Positions 7,452 through 15,118 are shown, counted from the first letter of the stretch. The stretch is DNA of 21,735 bases from Hydrogenovibrio sp049975065 (GCA_049975065.1 JBNGDN010000030.1), one strand, 5' to 3'. The notes: a model not told the origin generated them from the sequence alone. Numbers and translations are program-made.

Positions 7452-7473
7452 AAACCGCCAGGCCTGGCGGTTT
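7452..7473. terminator. Bidirectional intrinsic terminator between bamD and nadE
   Basis: A perfect 22-bp palindrome: AAACCGCCAGG is followed by its exact reverse complement. In RNA it would fold as a 9-bp stem closing a GGCC loop, with A-rich sequence on the left and TTT on the right, so it can act in both directions. The trailing U-run is short. Its centre is a copy of the repeated CCAGGCCTGG decamer (7458-7467). Confidence 0.8.
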
Positions 7474-7496
7474 ACCTCAAACAAGGCTGAGACCCA

Positions 7497-9128
7497 TTAC
7501 TCACTGTAACGGCTGGTCATCGGATAACGGCGGTCGCGCCCAAACGCACGAGGCGATATTTTCACCCCCGGAGCGGCCTGTCGTCGCTTATATTCATTGC
7601 GCACAATCATTTTCACCACACGATTGACTTCATCCGCATCGTAGCCATAAGCCGAGACGATTTGCGCCGGCGTCTGATCATCTGCCACAAAGGCTTCAAT
7701 AATCGTGTCCAGCACCTCGTAATCCGGCAACGAATCCTGATCTCGCTGTTCCGGTCGTAATTCAGCCGATGGTGCACGGGAAATCACTCTTTCCGGAATC
7801 ACTTCCGCATCGCGGTTACAAAAGGCGGCCAAACGATACACCCAGGTTTTTGGCACGTCTTTCAAGGGTGAAAAGCCGCCAACCATATCGCCATACAAAG
7901 TGGAATAACCCACGGCGACTTCCGATTTATTGCTGGTCGCTAAAACCAGTTTATGCGTTTTATTGGAAATCGACATCAGCAGGAGGCCCCGAATACGCGC
8001 CTGAATATTTTCCTCGGTAACGTCCTGTTCATACCCCTGAAAACGCTCAGCCAGAGCCGACTCACAGGCGGCATACACCGATTCAATCGGAATGGACTGG
8101 TATTTTACCCCCAGAGCCGTGGCCTGCTTTGCAGCGTCCTCGATGCTGATGTCGGCGGTGTAACGAAACGGCATCATCACCGCTTCCACCTTATCCGCCC
8201 CCAGCGCCTCTACGGCCACGGCCAGCGTTAGAGCGGAATCAATCCCACCGGACAATCCCAGAACCACGCCGTCGAAACCATTTTTCTGAACGTAATCCCG
8301 CACACCGATGACCAGCGCATGAAAAATGCGTGCTTCGTCTTGATATAAAGCTCGCTTTTCACCGGGCAAGATCACCACCGAATCGGCCTGTTTTATAACC
8401 TGAACCGGCATCAACTCGGATGTAAACTCCCCTGCCTGCACCTGAACCTCGCCTTCGGCGCAGGTGGCAAACGACCCGCCGTCAAATACCAACTCATCCT
8501 GACCGCCCACCTGGTTAACGTAAATAACCGGACGCCTCACCTCGTTAACCCGCCGTTGAACCACCTCAACGCGATCCCGGTGTTTTTCCTGTGAAAAAGG
8601 CGAGGCATTTAAGCTGATCAACACGTCCGCCCCATCCTGCACCGACTGCACCGCCGGTGACGGCTTCCAGATGTCTTCACAAATCAACAGACCGAAACGC
8701 ACCCCTTGGTACTCAACCACACAGGAGTGCTGTGCCGATGAAAAATAACGCTTTTCATCAAACACACTGTAGTTGGGCAGGTTTTGCTTAATGTAGCTGG
8801 CTTGAATTTGGCCGTTTTCAATCCAAGCGGCCATATTAAAGCGTTCACCCAGTTCGTCCATCATCGGATAACCGACCACCAGCACCACTTCCTGAACGGC
8901 TTCGCACAATCTTTGCAGCGCCTGATTCACCTGACGATACAAGGCTTCTCGAAACAAAATATCTTCCGGCGGATATCCGGTGATCGTCATTTCAGGAAAA
9001 ACGACGATGTCGGCATGAAGCTCGGTTTTCGCCCGTCTGGCCGAGTCGATGATTAAATCGACATTGCCGAAAATATCGCCGACCACCGGGTTGATTTGCG
9101 CCATGACGACCGTGATGTGTTCTGACAT
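7497..9128 (-). CDS. nadE: Glutamine-dependent NAD+ synthetase
   Basis: Amidates nicotinate adenine dinucleotide to NAD+ with ATP, using ammonia released from glutamine. The 543 residues contain both halves. The N-terminal nitrilase-type glutaminase has the E46 (VVFPEMTITGYPPED), K114 (YIKQNLPNYSVFDE) and C150 (GLLICEDIW) triad. The C-terminal synthetase has the pyrophosphate loop SGGIDS at 293-298 and the NAD-synthetase stretch LVLATSNKSEVAVGYSTLYGDMVGGFSPLKDVPKTWVYRLA, too long to be a GAT-less form. It starts 20 nt after sucD, so it is probably the third gene of a sucC-sucD-nadE unit. It ends about 24 bp before the shared terminator with bamD. nadC of the same pathway is also in this window. 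Confidence 0.96.
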   Translation of the reverse strand: MSEHITVVMAQINPVVGDIFGNVDLIIDSARRAKTELHADIVVFPEMTITGYPPEDILFREALYRQVNQALQRLCEAVQEVVLVVGYPMMDELGERFNMAAWIENGQIQASYIKQNLPNYSVFDEKRYFSSAQHSCVVEYQGVRFGLLICEDIWKPSPAVQSVQDGADVLISLNASPFSQEKHRDRVEVVQRRVNEVRRPVIYVNQVGGQDELVFDGGSFATCAEGEVQVQAGEFTSELMPVQVIKQADSVVILPGEKRALYQDEARIFHALVIGVRDYVQKNGFDGVVLGLSGGIDSALTLAVAVEALGADKVEAVMMPFRYTADISIEDAAKQATALGVKYQSIPIESVYAACESALAERFQGYEQDVTEENIQARIRGLLLMSISNKTHKLVLATSNKSEVAVGYSTLYGDMVGGFSPLKDVPKTWVYRLAAFCNRDAEVIPERVISRAPSAELRPEQRDQDSLPDYEVLDTIIEAFVADDQTPAQIVSAYGYDADEVNRVVKMIVRNEYKRRQAAPGVKISPRAFGRDRRYPMTSRYSE

Positions 9129-9148
9129 AATTTAAATTCCGTTGGCTC

Positions 9149-10030
9149 TTATCCGATCAGTTTCAACATGGCATCGCCCAAATCCGCCGGAGACGGCACC
9201 ACCGTCACCCCGGCCGCTTTCAAAGCGGCAAACTTGGCTTCGGCTGTGCCTTTGCCGCCGCTGACAATCGCACCGGCATGCCCCATGCGCTTACCGGCGG
9301 GTGCCGTGACCCCAGCAATGTAAGCCACCACTGGCTTGGTCACATTTTGTTGAATGTAACGCGCCGCATCCTCTTCGGCCTGACCGCCGATTTCACCCAC
9401 CAATATAATGCCTTCGGTTTGCGGATCCTGCTCAAACAGTTGCAGGCAGTCAATAAAGCTCATGCCGTGAATCGGGTCGCCACCAATGCCGACGCAAGTG
9501 GATTGCCCTAAACCGTTCTGCGTGGTTTGATGCACCGCTTCATAGGTTAAAGTGCCGGAGCGCGAAACAATGCCGACTTTGCCGGGCAAATGAATGTGTC
9601 CTGGCATGATACCAATCTTACACCCTTTTTGATCATCGCCCGGGGTAATCAGACCTGGGCAATTCGGCCCAATCAGATACGCATCGGATTTATCCAACAC
9701 GGCGCGCACCTTCAACATATCGTTGACCGGAATCCCTTCGGTAATGCAGGTAATCACGCCAATACCGGCCTCAATGGCTTCAATAATCGAATCCGCCGCA
9801 AAGGCCGGCGGCACATAAATCATCGAGGCTTCCGCGCCGGTTTGCTTCACGGCGTCTTTAACGGTATTGAATACCGGCAATCCCAGATGTTCGCTGCCGC
9901 CCTTACCCGGCGTAACACCGCCGACCATGCGGGTGCCATACGCCATCGCCTGTTCGGAGTGGAAGCTGCCCTGTTTGCCGGTAAATCCCTGACAAATCAC
10001 CTTGGTTTCTGCCTGAATTAAAATACTCAT
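9149..10030 (-). CDS. sucD: Succinyl-CoA synthetase (ADP-forming) alpha subunit
   Basis: With SucC it interconverts succinyl-CoA and succinate plus CoA, coupled to nucleotide phosphorylation. I chose the ATG at 10028-10030, giving 293 residues that start MSILIQAETKVICQGFTGKQG, the standard alpha-subunit N-terminus. The frame is open further upstream but that part lies inside sucC. The CoA-binding region is GFTGKQGSFHSEQA (15-28); IGPNCPGLITPG (120-131) follows; the active-site histidine that is phosphorylated is H251 in KRMGHAGAIVSGGKGTA. The start codon overlaps the sucC stop as ATGA (10027-10030), so the two subunits are translationally coupled. Confidence 0.97.
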   Translation of the reverse strand: MSILIQAETKVICQGFTGKQGSFHSEQAMAYGTRMVGGVTPGKGGSEHLGLPVFNTVKDAVKQTGAEASMIYVPPAFAADSIIEAIEAGIGVITCITEGIPVNDMLKVRAVLDKSDAYLIGPNCPGLITPGDDQKGCKIGIMPGHIHLPGKVGIVSRSGTLTYEAVHQTTQNGLGQSTCVGIGGDPIHGMSFIDCLQLFEQDPQTEGIILVGEIGGQAEEDAARYIQQNVTKPVVAYIAGVTAPAGKRMGHAGAIVSGGKGTAEAKFAALKAAGVTVVPSPADLGDAMLKLIG

Positions 10031-11211
10031 GCCTGCCCCTCCATCACTGCATTCTTCGCGGCCTCTACCGCTTTGTGCGCGGCATCCGCCAAACCGTCCG
10101 CCGTTATAATACTCAAACCGCTGTTGGCCAGTTTTTCTTTTCCGAGCATGACATTGGTGCCTTCCAAACGCACCACCACCGGAATTTGCAATCCGACTTC
10201 CTGCACCGCTTGAATAATGCCGTCCGCGATTAAATCGCAACGCACAATACCGCCAAAAATATTCACCAGAATCGACTTGACGTCGGAAGAGGACAAAATC
10301 AACTTAAACGCTTCGGCCACTCGCTCGGGTGTCGCACCCCCGCCCACGTCCAGAAAATTGGCTGGCTCACCGCCATTGAGTTTGATCAGATCCATCGTCG
10401 CCATCGCCAGGCCTGCGCCATTGACCATACAGCCAATATTGCCGTCCAGTGCAATGTAATTGAGTTGATGATCCGCTGCTTTCGCTTCCCGCGGGTCTTC
10501 CTGAGTCGCATCGCGCATTTCCACCAGGCCTGGCTGGCGGTAGAGGGCGTTGGCATCAATATTCAACTTGCCGTCCAGTGCCACCAATTGGTTATCCTTG
10601 GTCAAAACCAGCGGATTGATTTCCAGTAAAGACACATCTTTGTCCAGCGCCATGCGGTAAAAGCCCTGCATCATCGTCATGAGCTGCTTGAAGGCATGGC
10701 CGGTTAATCCCAAAGCGAATCCAATTTCACGACACTGATAAGGCATCAACCCCACTGCGCCATCCACATTCACCGTCAGAATTTTTTCCGGCGACGCTTC
10801 GGCCACCAATTCGATGTCCATGCCGCCGGCTTCGGAAATCACAAACGTATGACAATGCTTGACGCGATCCACCAGCAGACTCAAATAGAATTCCTGCTGA
10901 ATGTCTAATGTCTGCTCAATCAATAGCGCGTTCACGGGCAAGGCTTTTCCGGCCGTTTGAATCGTTGCCAAGGACGTCCCCAATAACGCCTGCGCCGCCG
11001 CTTGCGCCTCTTCGGCCGTTTTCACCAGCTTGACACCACCGGCTTTACCGCGTGCCCCGGCATGAATCTGGGCTTTAACAACCCAGCCGTCGGAATCCAC
11101 TTGCGCCAAGGCGTGCGGCAACTGGTTGAGATCGTCAATCATCACGCCGACGGGCGCTGGGATACCATATTGTTGAAACAGTGATTTTGCTTGATATTCG
11201 TGTAAGTTCAT
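10027..11211 (-). CDS. sucC: Succinyl-CoA synthetase (ADP-forming) beta subunit
   Basis: Nucleotide-binding subunit of succinyl-CoA synthetase, 394 residues against 388 in E. coli. It opens with MNLHEYQAKSLFQQYGIP, a family signature, followed by the ATP-grasp domain (VVKAQIHAGARGKAGGVKLV at about 45-64, and LLEINPLVLT near 195-204). The C-terminal CoA-ligase domain shows FLDVGGGATPERV and ILVNIFGGIVRCDLIADGI. A modest AAGG sequence precedes the ATG. First gene of the sucC-sucD-nadE cluster. No 2-oxoglutarate dehydrogenase genes (sucAB) are adjacent, unlike in E. coli, which fits organisms with a modified or branched TCA cycle, but the rest of the genome is needed to say. Contains palindrome copies at 10408-10415 and 10524-10533. 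Confidence 0.97.
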   Translation of the reverse strand: MNLHEYQAKSLFQQYGIPAPVGVMIDDLNQLPHALAQVDSDGWVVKAQIHAGARGKAGGVKLVKTAEEAQAAAQALLGTSLATIQTAGKALPVNALLIEQTLDIQQEFYLSLLVDRVKHCHTFVISEAGGMDIELVAEASPEKILTVNVDGAVGLMPYQCREIGFALGLTGHAFKQLMTMMQGFYRMALDKDVSLLEINPLVLTKDNQLVALDGKLNIDANALYRQPGLVEMRDATQEDPREAKAADHQLNYIALDGNIGCMVNGAGLAMATMDLIKLNGGEPANFLDVGGGATPERVAEAFKLILSSSDVKSILVNIFGGIVRCDLIADGIIQAVQEVGLQIPVVVRLEGTNVMLGKEKLANSGLSIITADGLADAAHKAVEAAKNAVMEGQA

Positions 11212-11341
11212 GAATGGCCTTTTACGGATTTGCCGCCTTGCGTCGTTACGCTGTTCGGCAGTAAATTAAGTTGACACTATTTTATGTTTTTTAGCCCCAA
11301 ATTGCATTAACCCCAATCGTGACCTTCGGGTTCGGATAAAG

Positions 11342-11394
11342 TCAGGTCAGAACCATCAGGTCAGAGCAACTTTAAACCGTCTTTAGGTTAAAAT
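11342..11394 (+). promoter_or_regulatory. Direct repeats and candidate -10 box upstream of the PP0621-type gene
   Basis: TCAGGTCAGA occurs at 11342-11351 and again at 11356-11365, a 14-bp spacing. TAAAAT at 11389-11394 could be the -10 box, 36 bp before the ATG; the -35 position is not consensus-like, so the repeats immediately upstream might bind an activator. Further left, CCCCAA recurs at 11295-11300 and 11311-11316. The repeats are certain; the function is a guess. Confidence 0.35.
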
Positions 11395-11430
11395 GACAGG
11401 TTACTTTAATTCGGATGTGAGTCACCCCTT

Positions 11431-11724
11431 ATGAGAGCGTTACTTTTTTTTATTTTTATTATGGTTGTCTTCTTGGTGGTGTACTTGGGGCTTCAGCGTT
11501 TAAAACAGGCGCGTTCACGTTTGTTTGAGCAGGATGAAAATGCCCCCGCCGACCACAAGCACGCAACGGACGAATCACCGGAAAAAATGGTGGCCTGCGC
11601 GACCTGTGGCCTACACCTTCCCGAACAGGAAGCGATTTGCGAGGAAGACACCAACCAAGAACGCCATTATTATTGCAGCCAAAAACACCGCTTAGCTGAT
11701 AAAGAGCCGAATGTCATGCCTTAA
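11431..11724 (+). CDS. PP0621-family small membrane-anchored protein with a cysteine knuckle
   Basis: Ninety-seven residues. Residues 3-21 (ALLFFIFIMVVFLVVYLGL) form one transmembrane helix, followed by a charged linker and a C-terminal metal-binding-like module: MVACATCGLHLPEQEAIC at about 53-70, then YYCSQKH. The MVxCxxCGxHLPxxEA and (Y/F)CSxxH signatures match what I know as the PP0621 family of uncharacterised proteobacterial proteins. With one N-terminal helix and a basic stretch (RLKQARSR) after it, the module probably faces the cytoplasm. Its stop codon overlaps that of convergent slpA by 2 bp. Function unknown. Confidence 0.8.
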   Translation: MRALLFFIFIMVVFLVVYLGLQRLKQARSRLFEQDENAPADHKHATDESPEKMVACATCGLHLPEQEAICEEDTNQERHYYCSQKHRLADKEPNVMP

Positions 11725-12221
11725 ACGCCGGAAGACGAATCCCGCTTGGCAGGAAAAATCGTTTGAATCGTTGCTTCAAACACCACAACCTGACCGCTGA
11801 GCGGGTGATTGAAATCCACGACAATCTCATCACCCTCCATCCGATGAATCACCGCCGGCACTTCTTCCCCAGTGGGGGTGTTGAAACCAATAACATAGCC
11901 CTCTTCCAGCGTCATTGTTTCTGGAAAATGGCTGCGCGACAAGGTTTGAAAATTGGCCGGATCCGGCAACCCAAAGGCTTGTTCCGGCATCAGCGTAAAC
12001 TTGCCGGTGGTGCCCACTTCCAAGCCGATCAACAATTCATCCAAGCGGTTCAACAGCTGACCGTCACCGATCTGAAAGGCAAACACTTCGTCCGCTTCGG
12101 TTTGATCCACCAAGGTGCCGTCAAGCAATGTCAGCTTAAACGAAATTTCGACATGACTGTCTTCTTGCACCGTCACGACTTCGTTCGATTGATCCATCCC
12201 ATTTTTGTCTTCCAAACCCAT
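11721..12221 (-). CDS. slpA: FKBP-type peptidyl-prolyl isomerase, SlpA/SlyD-like
   Basis: Predicted cis-trans proline isomerase and chaperone of the cytoplasm. I chose the ATG at 12219-12221 (166 residues) because GAGGA stands 5 nt upstream; more distal in-frame starts run into the preceding gene, and an internal ATG at 12197 (MDQSNE) is an alternative. The FKBP core begins EDSHVEISFKLTLLDGTLVDQT and continues FQIGDGQLLNRLDELLIGLEVG, with the inserted chaperone flap and the closing VDFNHPLSGQVVVFEATI. The NHPLAG-like motif is diagnostic of SlyD/SlpA. There is no His/Cys-rich metal tail, which favours SlpA over SlyD. The FKBP half is less canonical than that of human FKBP12, as usual in this group. 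Confidence 0.9.
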   Translation of the reverse strand: MGLEDKNGMDQSNEVVTVQEDSHVEISFKLTLLDGTLVDQTEADEVFAFQIGDGQLLNRLDELLIGLEVGTTGKFTLMPEQAFGLPDPANFQTLSRSHFPETMTLEEGYVIGFNTPTGEEVPAVIHRMEGDEIVVDFNHPLSGQVVVFEATIQTIFPAKRDSSSGV

Positions 12222-12270
12222 AGACTTCCTCTTCACGGACGCCATCATTGCGCCTCTTATCCACATCAAA

Positions 12271-13458
12271 TTAACCCGAAGCGGCCGATTCGGCCGCGAC
12301 TCGGAGGCGGTTTCGTCCTGCCGATTTGGCCTGATACAAAGCCTGATCGGCACACTTCATCACGGCCAGTGGTGGCTTGCAGCCAGCCGTTCGTGTGGCC
12401 ATTCCGCCACTGATGGTCACGCTGACAGCCACCTTTTTTCCCTTCAACGGCACTGAGAGCACTTGCGTGGCGATGGATTGCCGCACCTCATCCAAAAAAG
12501 GATACGCCTGCGTCGGCGTTTGACCTTTGAACACCACAGCAAACGCCTCACCGCCATAACGATACACTTGTGCGGTGCTCAGAAGCGCCAGCGCCTGCGC
12601 CACCATTTGCAAGACACGATCCCCGACATCGTGACCGTAAACATCATTGACTTTTTTAAAGTGATCGATATCCACCATGGCAATCGTGTATTTTCGTCCC
12701 AGACCCACAAAGGATTCCAACAAAGCCCGTCGCCCTTCCAAACCGGTCAAAGGGTCTATGTAAGCCATCTGATGGGCATCAAACACCATAGACAGAAGCA
12801 CCATCCCCGCGGCCATGGCGATCATCCAAGCCAAAACACCGGTTTGCTCTGAACCGTTTAAGCCGTAGGCCACTACCATCAAAACAAACACCGCCGCCAA
12901 ATCCAAAACTTTTATCGGATTTAAAAACGCATAACGAAACAAGAGGGTAAAAAACACCGCTAATGTTATCACCATGGCGCCCCAAGGAAGATGAATCACC
13001 GAATAACCGCTGGGCGCCAGCAAAAAACGCCAATACGGCAAGGGCCACGCATTGATCAGCCAATAAACCGCATAGACGATTCCCACCAGAAGGCTTAATT
13101 GCAACAGAACGTAATACTGGGATTGCAACCCTTTTTCCGGAAACAGCAGCCACAGCAAGAGTGTTAAAGGCCACAACACCGTCAACACCGAAAACAGCTC
13201 GGTTGAGGTGAAAGCGCCATCGACCTGCGGGGCAAAAAACGTCATCCCCACATTTAACAACAGAAGTGAAGCGAAAATCATGATCGGCTGCAAGCGATTG
13301 AGGTAAACGCTGATAAAAATGCCCAGGCCTGGCAAAATAAAAGGCAAAAACAGCAGCAGCGATCTAAGCCCTTCCGCCCTAGTCGCCATGCCCGGCATCG
13401 ACCAGATGGCCAGCGCCGTTAACCCAGACAACCACACAAAATGCTTGGCCATTGCCAC
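12271..13458 (-). CDS. Membrane GGDEF-domain protein, putative diguanylate cyclase with GGEAF motif
   Basis: The first 225 of 395 residues form about eight hydrophobic segments with little soluble sequence between them, probably an inner-membrane sensor module I cannot assign to a named family. The GGDEF domain follows from about 233: DPLTGLEGRRALLE, then MVDIDHFKKVNDVYGHDVGDRVL with metal-binding D263, then RYGGEAFAVVF at 300-310. The signature reads GGEAF, so the fourth residue is Ala instead of Glu. No RxxD inhibitory site precedes it. Activity in cyclic-di-GMP synthesis is therefore uncertain. The start may be GTG at 13458 (GGA-like site 7 nt upstream) or the ATG 6 nt later. Palindrome copy at 13323-13332. 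Confidence 0.85.
   Translation of the reverse strand: MAMAKHFVWLSGLTALAIWSMPGMATRAEGLRSLLLFLPFILPGLGIFISVYLNRLQPIMIFASLLLLNVGMTFFAPQVDGAFTSTELFSVLTVLWPLTLLLWLLFPEKGLQSQYYVLLQLSLLVGIVYAVYWLINAWPLPYWRFLLAPSGYSVIHLPWGAMVITLAVFFTLLFRYAFLNPIKVLDLAAVFVLMVVAYGLNGSEQTGVLAWMIAMAAGMVLLSMVFDAHQMAYIDPLTGLEGRRALLESFVGLGRKYTIAMVDIDHFKKVNDVYGHDVGDRVLQMVAQALALLSTAQVYRYGGEAFAVVFKGQTPTQAYPFLDEVRQSIATQVLSVPLKGKKVAVSVTISGGMATRTAGCKPPLAVMKCADQALYQAKSAGRNRLRVAAESAASG
12281..12297 (-). other. GC-rich hairpin at the 3' end of the GGDEF gene
   Basis: GCGGCCGA and TCGGCCGC form perfect 8-bp arms around one T, inside the last codons (Ala-Ala-Glu-Ser-Ala-Ala). On the transcribed strand the sequence after it is TTCGGGTTAATTT, with only a weak U-run, so it may act as an attenuator or mRNA end stabiliser before slpA, or simply reflect alanine codons. 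Confidence 0.35.
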
Positions 13459-13555
13459 TTTGCTATCCGTTTAACTGTAAGAAATTACGCGACCAAAGCA
13501 CCGCGTTTCGAAACCAAACATACCGAAAAACAGCTTTATCCTTGTAAGCAATACA

Positions 13556-13942
13556 TTAGGTTTTCCCGAAAATTGAAAATTCCGGCATGGCACGATCCTC
13601 ACAGCGAACGCGCCATTCCAGCACGTAATCACAATTCTGGTTGGCCGCACAACTGAACCCGTTATATCCGAACTCACCAGCCTTATTGGCGTTCTTCGAC
13701 AAAACCAGATACCCCAAGGGACACAATTCGGACGCTTTATTTTCAATACTGATGCTGTCCAGATCATGCGGCGGCTCACTGTAAAAACGCACAATTTGAT
13801 AGGTATCTTCCGCCAGTGGTTTCGATTCAACACTGCTGCAACCACTCATCACCAAAACGGCCAGGCCTGGCAATAAACGTAAAACACGGGGGCTGAGCCG
13901 CTGTAAGGTTTGTAAGGTTCTAATTAACATCATGGGATTCAT
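13556..13942 (-). CDS. Small cysteine-rich lipoprotein, unknown function
   Basis: I chose the ATG at 13942 (128 residues) over a TTG at 13951. A long n-region with four Arg precedes a hydrophobic core and a lipobox VMSGC, with C35 as lipidation site, so the mature protein is a periplasm-facing lipoprotein. The mature part has five further cysteines (in ASELCPLG, NGFSCAANQNCDYV and RVRCED), which suggests disulfide bonds. No family is recognised. It begins 13 nt after the stop of another small lipoprotein gene and is likely cotranscribed with it. A palindrome copy at 13861-13870 falls in the signal peptide (LPGLAVL). Confidence 0.7.
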   Translation of the reverse strand: MNPMMLIRTLQTLQRLSPRVLRLLPGLAVLVMSGCSSVESKPLAEDTYQIVRFYSEPPHDLDSISIENKASELCPLGYLVLSKNANKAGEFGYNGFSCAANQNCDYVLEWRVRCEDRAMPEFSIFGKT

Positions 13943-13955
13943 CTTTAGCAATTCT

Positions 13956-14261
13956 TTAATGCGGCTCGACCGCTTCTTCCTTTAAACCGATCTCAGAGAC
14001 AACGTAACACATATTCGTGTGCAGCTTTTTTCCATCCACTAAGAAAGAGGTCGCGCCGGCAATATTGTCGTCCGGATTCAAGCGCACACTGCCCTGATAA
14101 GCTTTGAGCACCTTGCCGGTATAGCAACTGTAAATTTCGATTTTACGATCCAGCCCAATCCAATCGGACTGGATATTCTTGGCCGAGTTCGATACTTTTT
14201 CACACGCCGACAGTAGCATCACCATCGGCAAAACCGCCAGCAGGCTGAAACGAGTGAACAT
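13956..14261 (-). CDS. Small lipoprotein, unknown function
   Basis: A lipoprotein precursor of 101 residues. A hydrophobic signal ends in the lipobox LLSAC with C20 as lipidation site. The mature part of about 80 residues holds C45 (EIYSCYTGKVLKAY) and one later Cys (HTNMCYVV), which could pair. A strong ribosome site, AAGGAGA, stands 8 nt before the ATG, so this start is secure. A TAAAAT box on the minus strand (14308-14303) may be its promoter, lying just downstream of the terminator of the preceding gene. I do not recognise the family. Pairing with the next lipoprotein gene, 13 nt away, suggests the two work together at the envelope. Confidence 0.75.
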   Translation of the reverse strand: MFTRFSLLAVLPMVMLLSACEKVSNSAKNIQSDWIGLDRKIEIYSCYTGKVLKAYQGSVRLNPDDNIAGATSFLVDGKKLHTNMCYVVSEIGLKEEAVEPH

Positions 14262-14326
14262 TAAAACATCTCCTTAAAATAAGGGCTGCAAACAAAAACA
14301 ATATTTTACACCTTTTCAGTCACCGC

Positions 14327-14355
14327 AAAAAAAGAAAGCCGACATTTGTCGGCTT
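14327..14355 (-). terminator. Intrinsic terminator of the LEA-like protein gene
   Basis: AAGCCGAC (14336-14343) pairs with GTCGGCTT (14348-14355) across an ATTT loop. On the minus strand the stem is followed by CTTTCTTTTTTT, a strong U-tract. It lies about 70 nt past the stop of the gene at 14423-14728. Confidence 0.85.
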
Positions 14356-14422
14356 AAATGGTCAGATCAATACAGCCATCAAGGCGTCACGCAAAGCCTC
14401 ATGGCACATCTCTCTTACGGGA

Positions 14423-14728
14423 TCAGTTCCCCGGGTTTTGATTCAAGGGATCCGATGACTTAGCCGGCTTGAGTCCTTGTTTTTTCGCATCTTTTTCAAT
14501 TTGATCTAACGAGGTGTCTTTCGCATCCTTATAGGCCTCCTTGCCATCGTCAGCCACCTTATCGGCATTTTCCTTGGTGCCATCCCAAGCCTTAGCCGCG
14601 TCTTTCTTAACGCCATCCCATGTTTCAGAAGCCGTTTTCTGAACATTATCTACAAAATCGGCCTGCACCGACGAAGCCGAAAACGCCAACACCGAAGCCA
14701 ACGACATCACACCCAACAATTTTTTCAT
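14423..14728 (-). CDS. Secreted LEA-like amphipathic repeat protein
   Basis: One hundred and one residues with a clear Sec signal peptide (MKKLLGVMSLASVLAFS...) and probable cleavage after VQA (about residue 23), so the mature protein of about 78 residues is periplasmic or exported. The mature part is extremely hydrophilic, rich in Lys, Asp and Ala, without cysteine, and carries roughly 11-residue repeats: SETWDGVKKDA, AKAWDGTKENA, DKVADDGKEAY. This 11-mer periodicity resembles group 3 LEA and YtxH-type stress proteins, which form amphipathic helices on drying or membrane contact. That resemblance is structural, not proof of role. It has its own terminator downstream and a 390-bp gap upstream, so it is probably monocistronic. 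Confidence 0.7.
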   Translation of the reverse strand: MKKLLGVMSLASVLAFSASSVQADFVDNVQKTASETWDGVKKDAAKAWDGTKENADKVADDGKEAYKDAKDTSLDQIEKDAKKQGLKPAKSSDPLNQNPGN

Positions 14729-15118
14729 GATTACATACCTTGAAATAAGAATTTTCCATAGATGAACACCTCAACCGCGCTCGCCCATAACGCCGCTCTT
14801 CACACCGTTAAAAGCCAGCTTCGGTTGAAAACTGCGATTTTGAATCCAGCTCCTCAGAGCGTCACCGAATATCGTTAACATTTGGATTCAAGGCATTGTA
14901 GCCTTGATTCAACCTCCATAAAGAGTAAAAGAATTCAACTGCCCAGCGAATAAAACACCATGCGAACCGTCAAAAAGCTTGAAAAATCATAGTATTTCCG
15001 TTTGAATAATCATTACTTATAAGCGTTTGCAATAAATTTTAATTTTTCTTGGATAGATTTTATCTATATCATAGCGTTCAACAAATCAAAACCAAGCCAT
15101 CCATAAAGGAAGATCAAG
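14729..15118. other. 390-bp divergent intergenic region with small inverted repeats
   Basis: No gene is supported here. It separates the leftward LEA-like gene from the rightward SQR-like gene and must hold promoters for both. Visible elements are an inverted repeat TCAAGGC-ATTGTA-GCCTTGA (14888-14907) without a U-run, and ATAGAT-TTT-ATCTAT (15053-15067) about 52 bp before the SQR-like ATG. The stretch 14990-15075 is markedly AT-rich. I could not fit a convincing -35/-10 pair. A good ribosome site (AAAGGA) stands before the 15119 start. Confidence 0.5.

Noticed and set aside
10031..10240. In-frame upstream extension of sucD by 70 residues
   Set aside because: The extension lies wholly inside sucC in another frame, is Arg/Gly-rich nonsense, and the standard SucD N-terminus begins at the ATG overlapping the sucC stop.
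11271..11276. Perfect TTGACA as a -35 box for the PP0621-type gene
   Set aside because: The sequence 16 to 18 bp downstream is GC-rich (around GCCCCA) with no -10 match, and it is 155 bp from the gene.
12222..12353. Longer N-terminus for the SlpA-like protein
   Set aside because: It would run into the end of the GGDEF gene and has no FKBP similarity; a good ribosome site supports the start at 12221.
11763..12413. 216-codon plus-strand open frame opposite slpA and the GGDEF gene
   Set aside because: His/Gln/Arg-rich composition and complete overlap with real genes mark it as a shadow frame.
14888..14907. Inverted repeat TCAAGGC/GCCTTGA as a terminator
   Set aside because: It lies in the divergent gap where no transcript is expected to end, and no T-run follows on either strand; it is kept only as a possible regulatory element.
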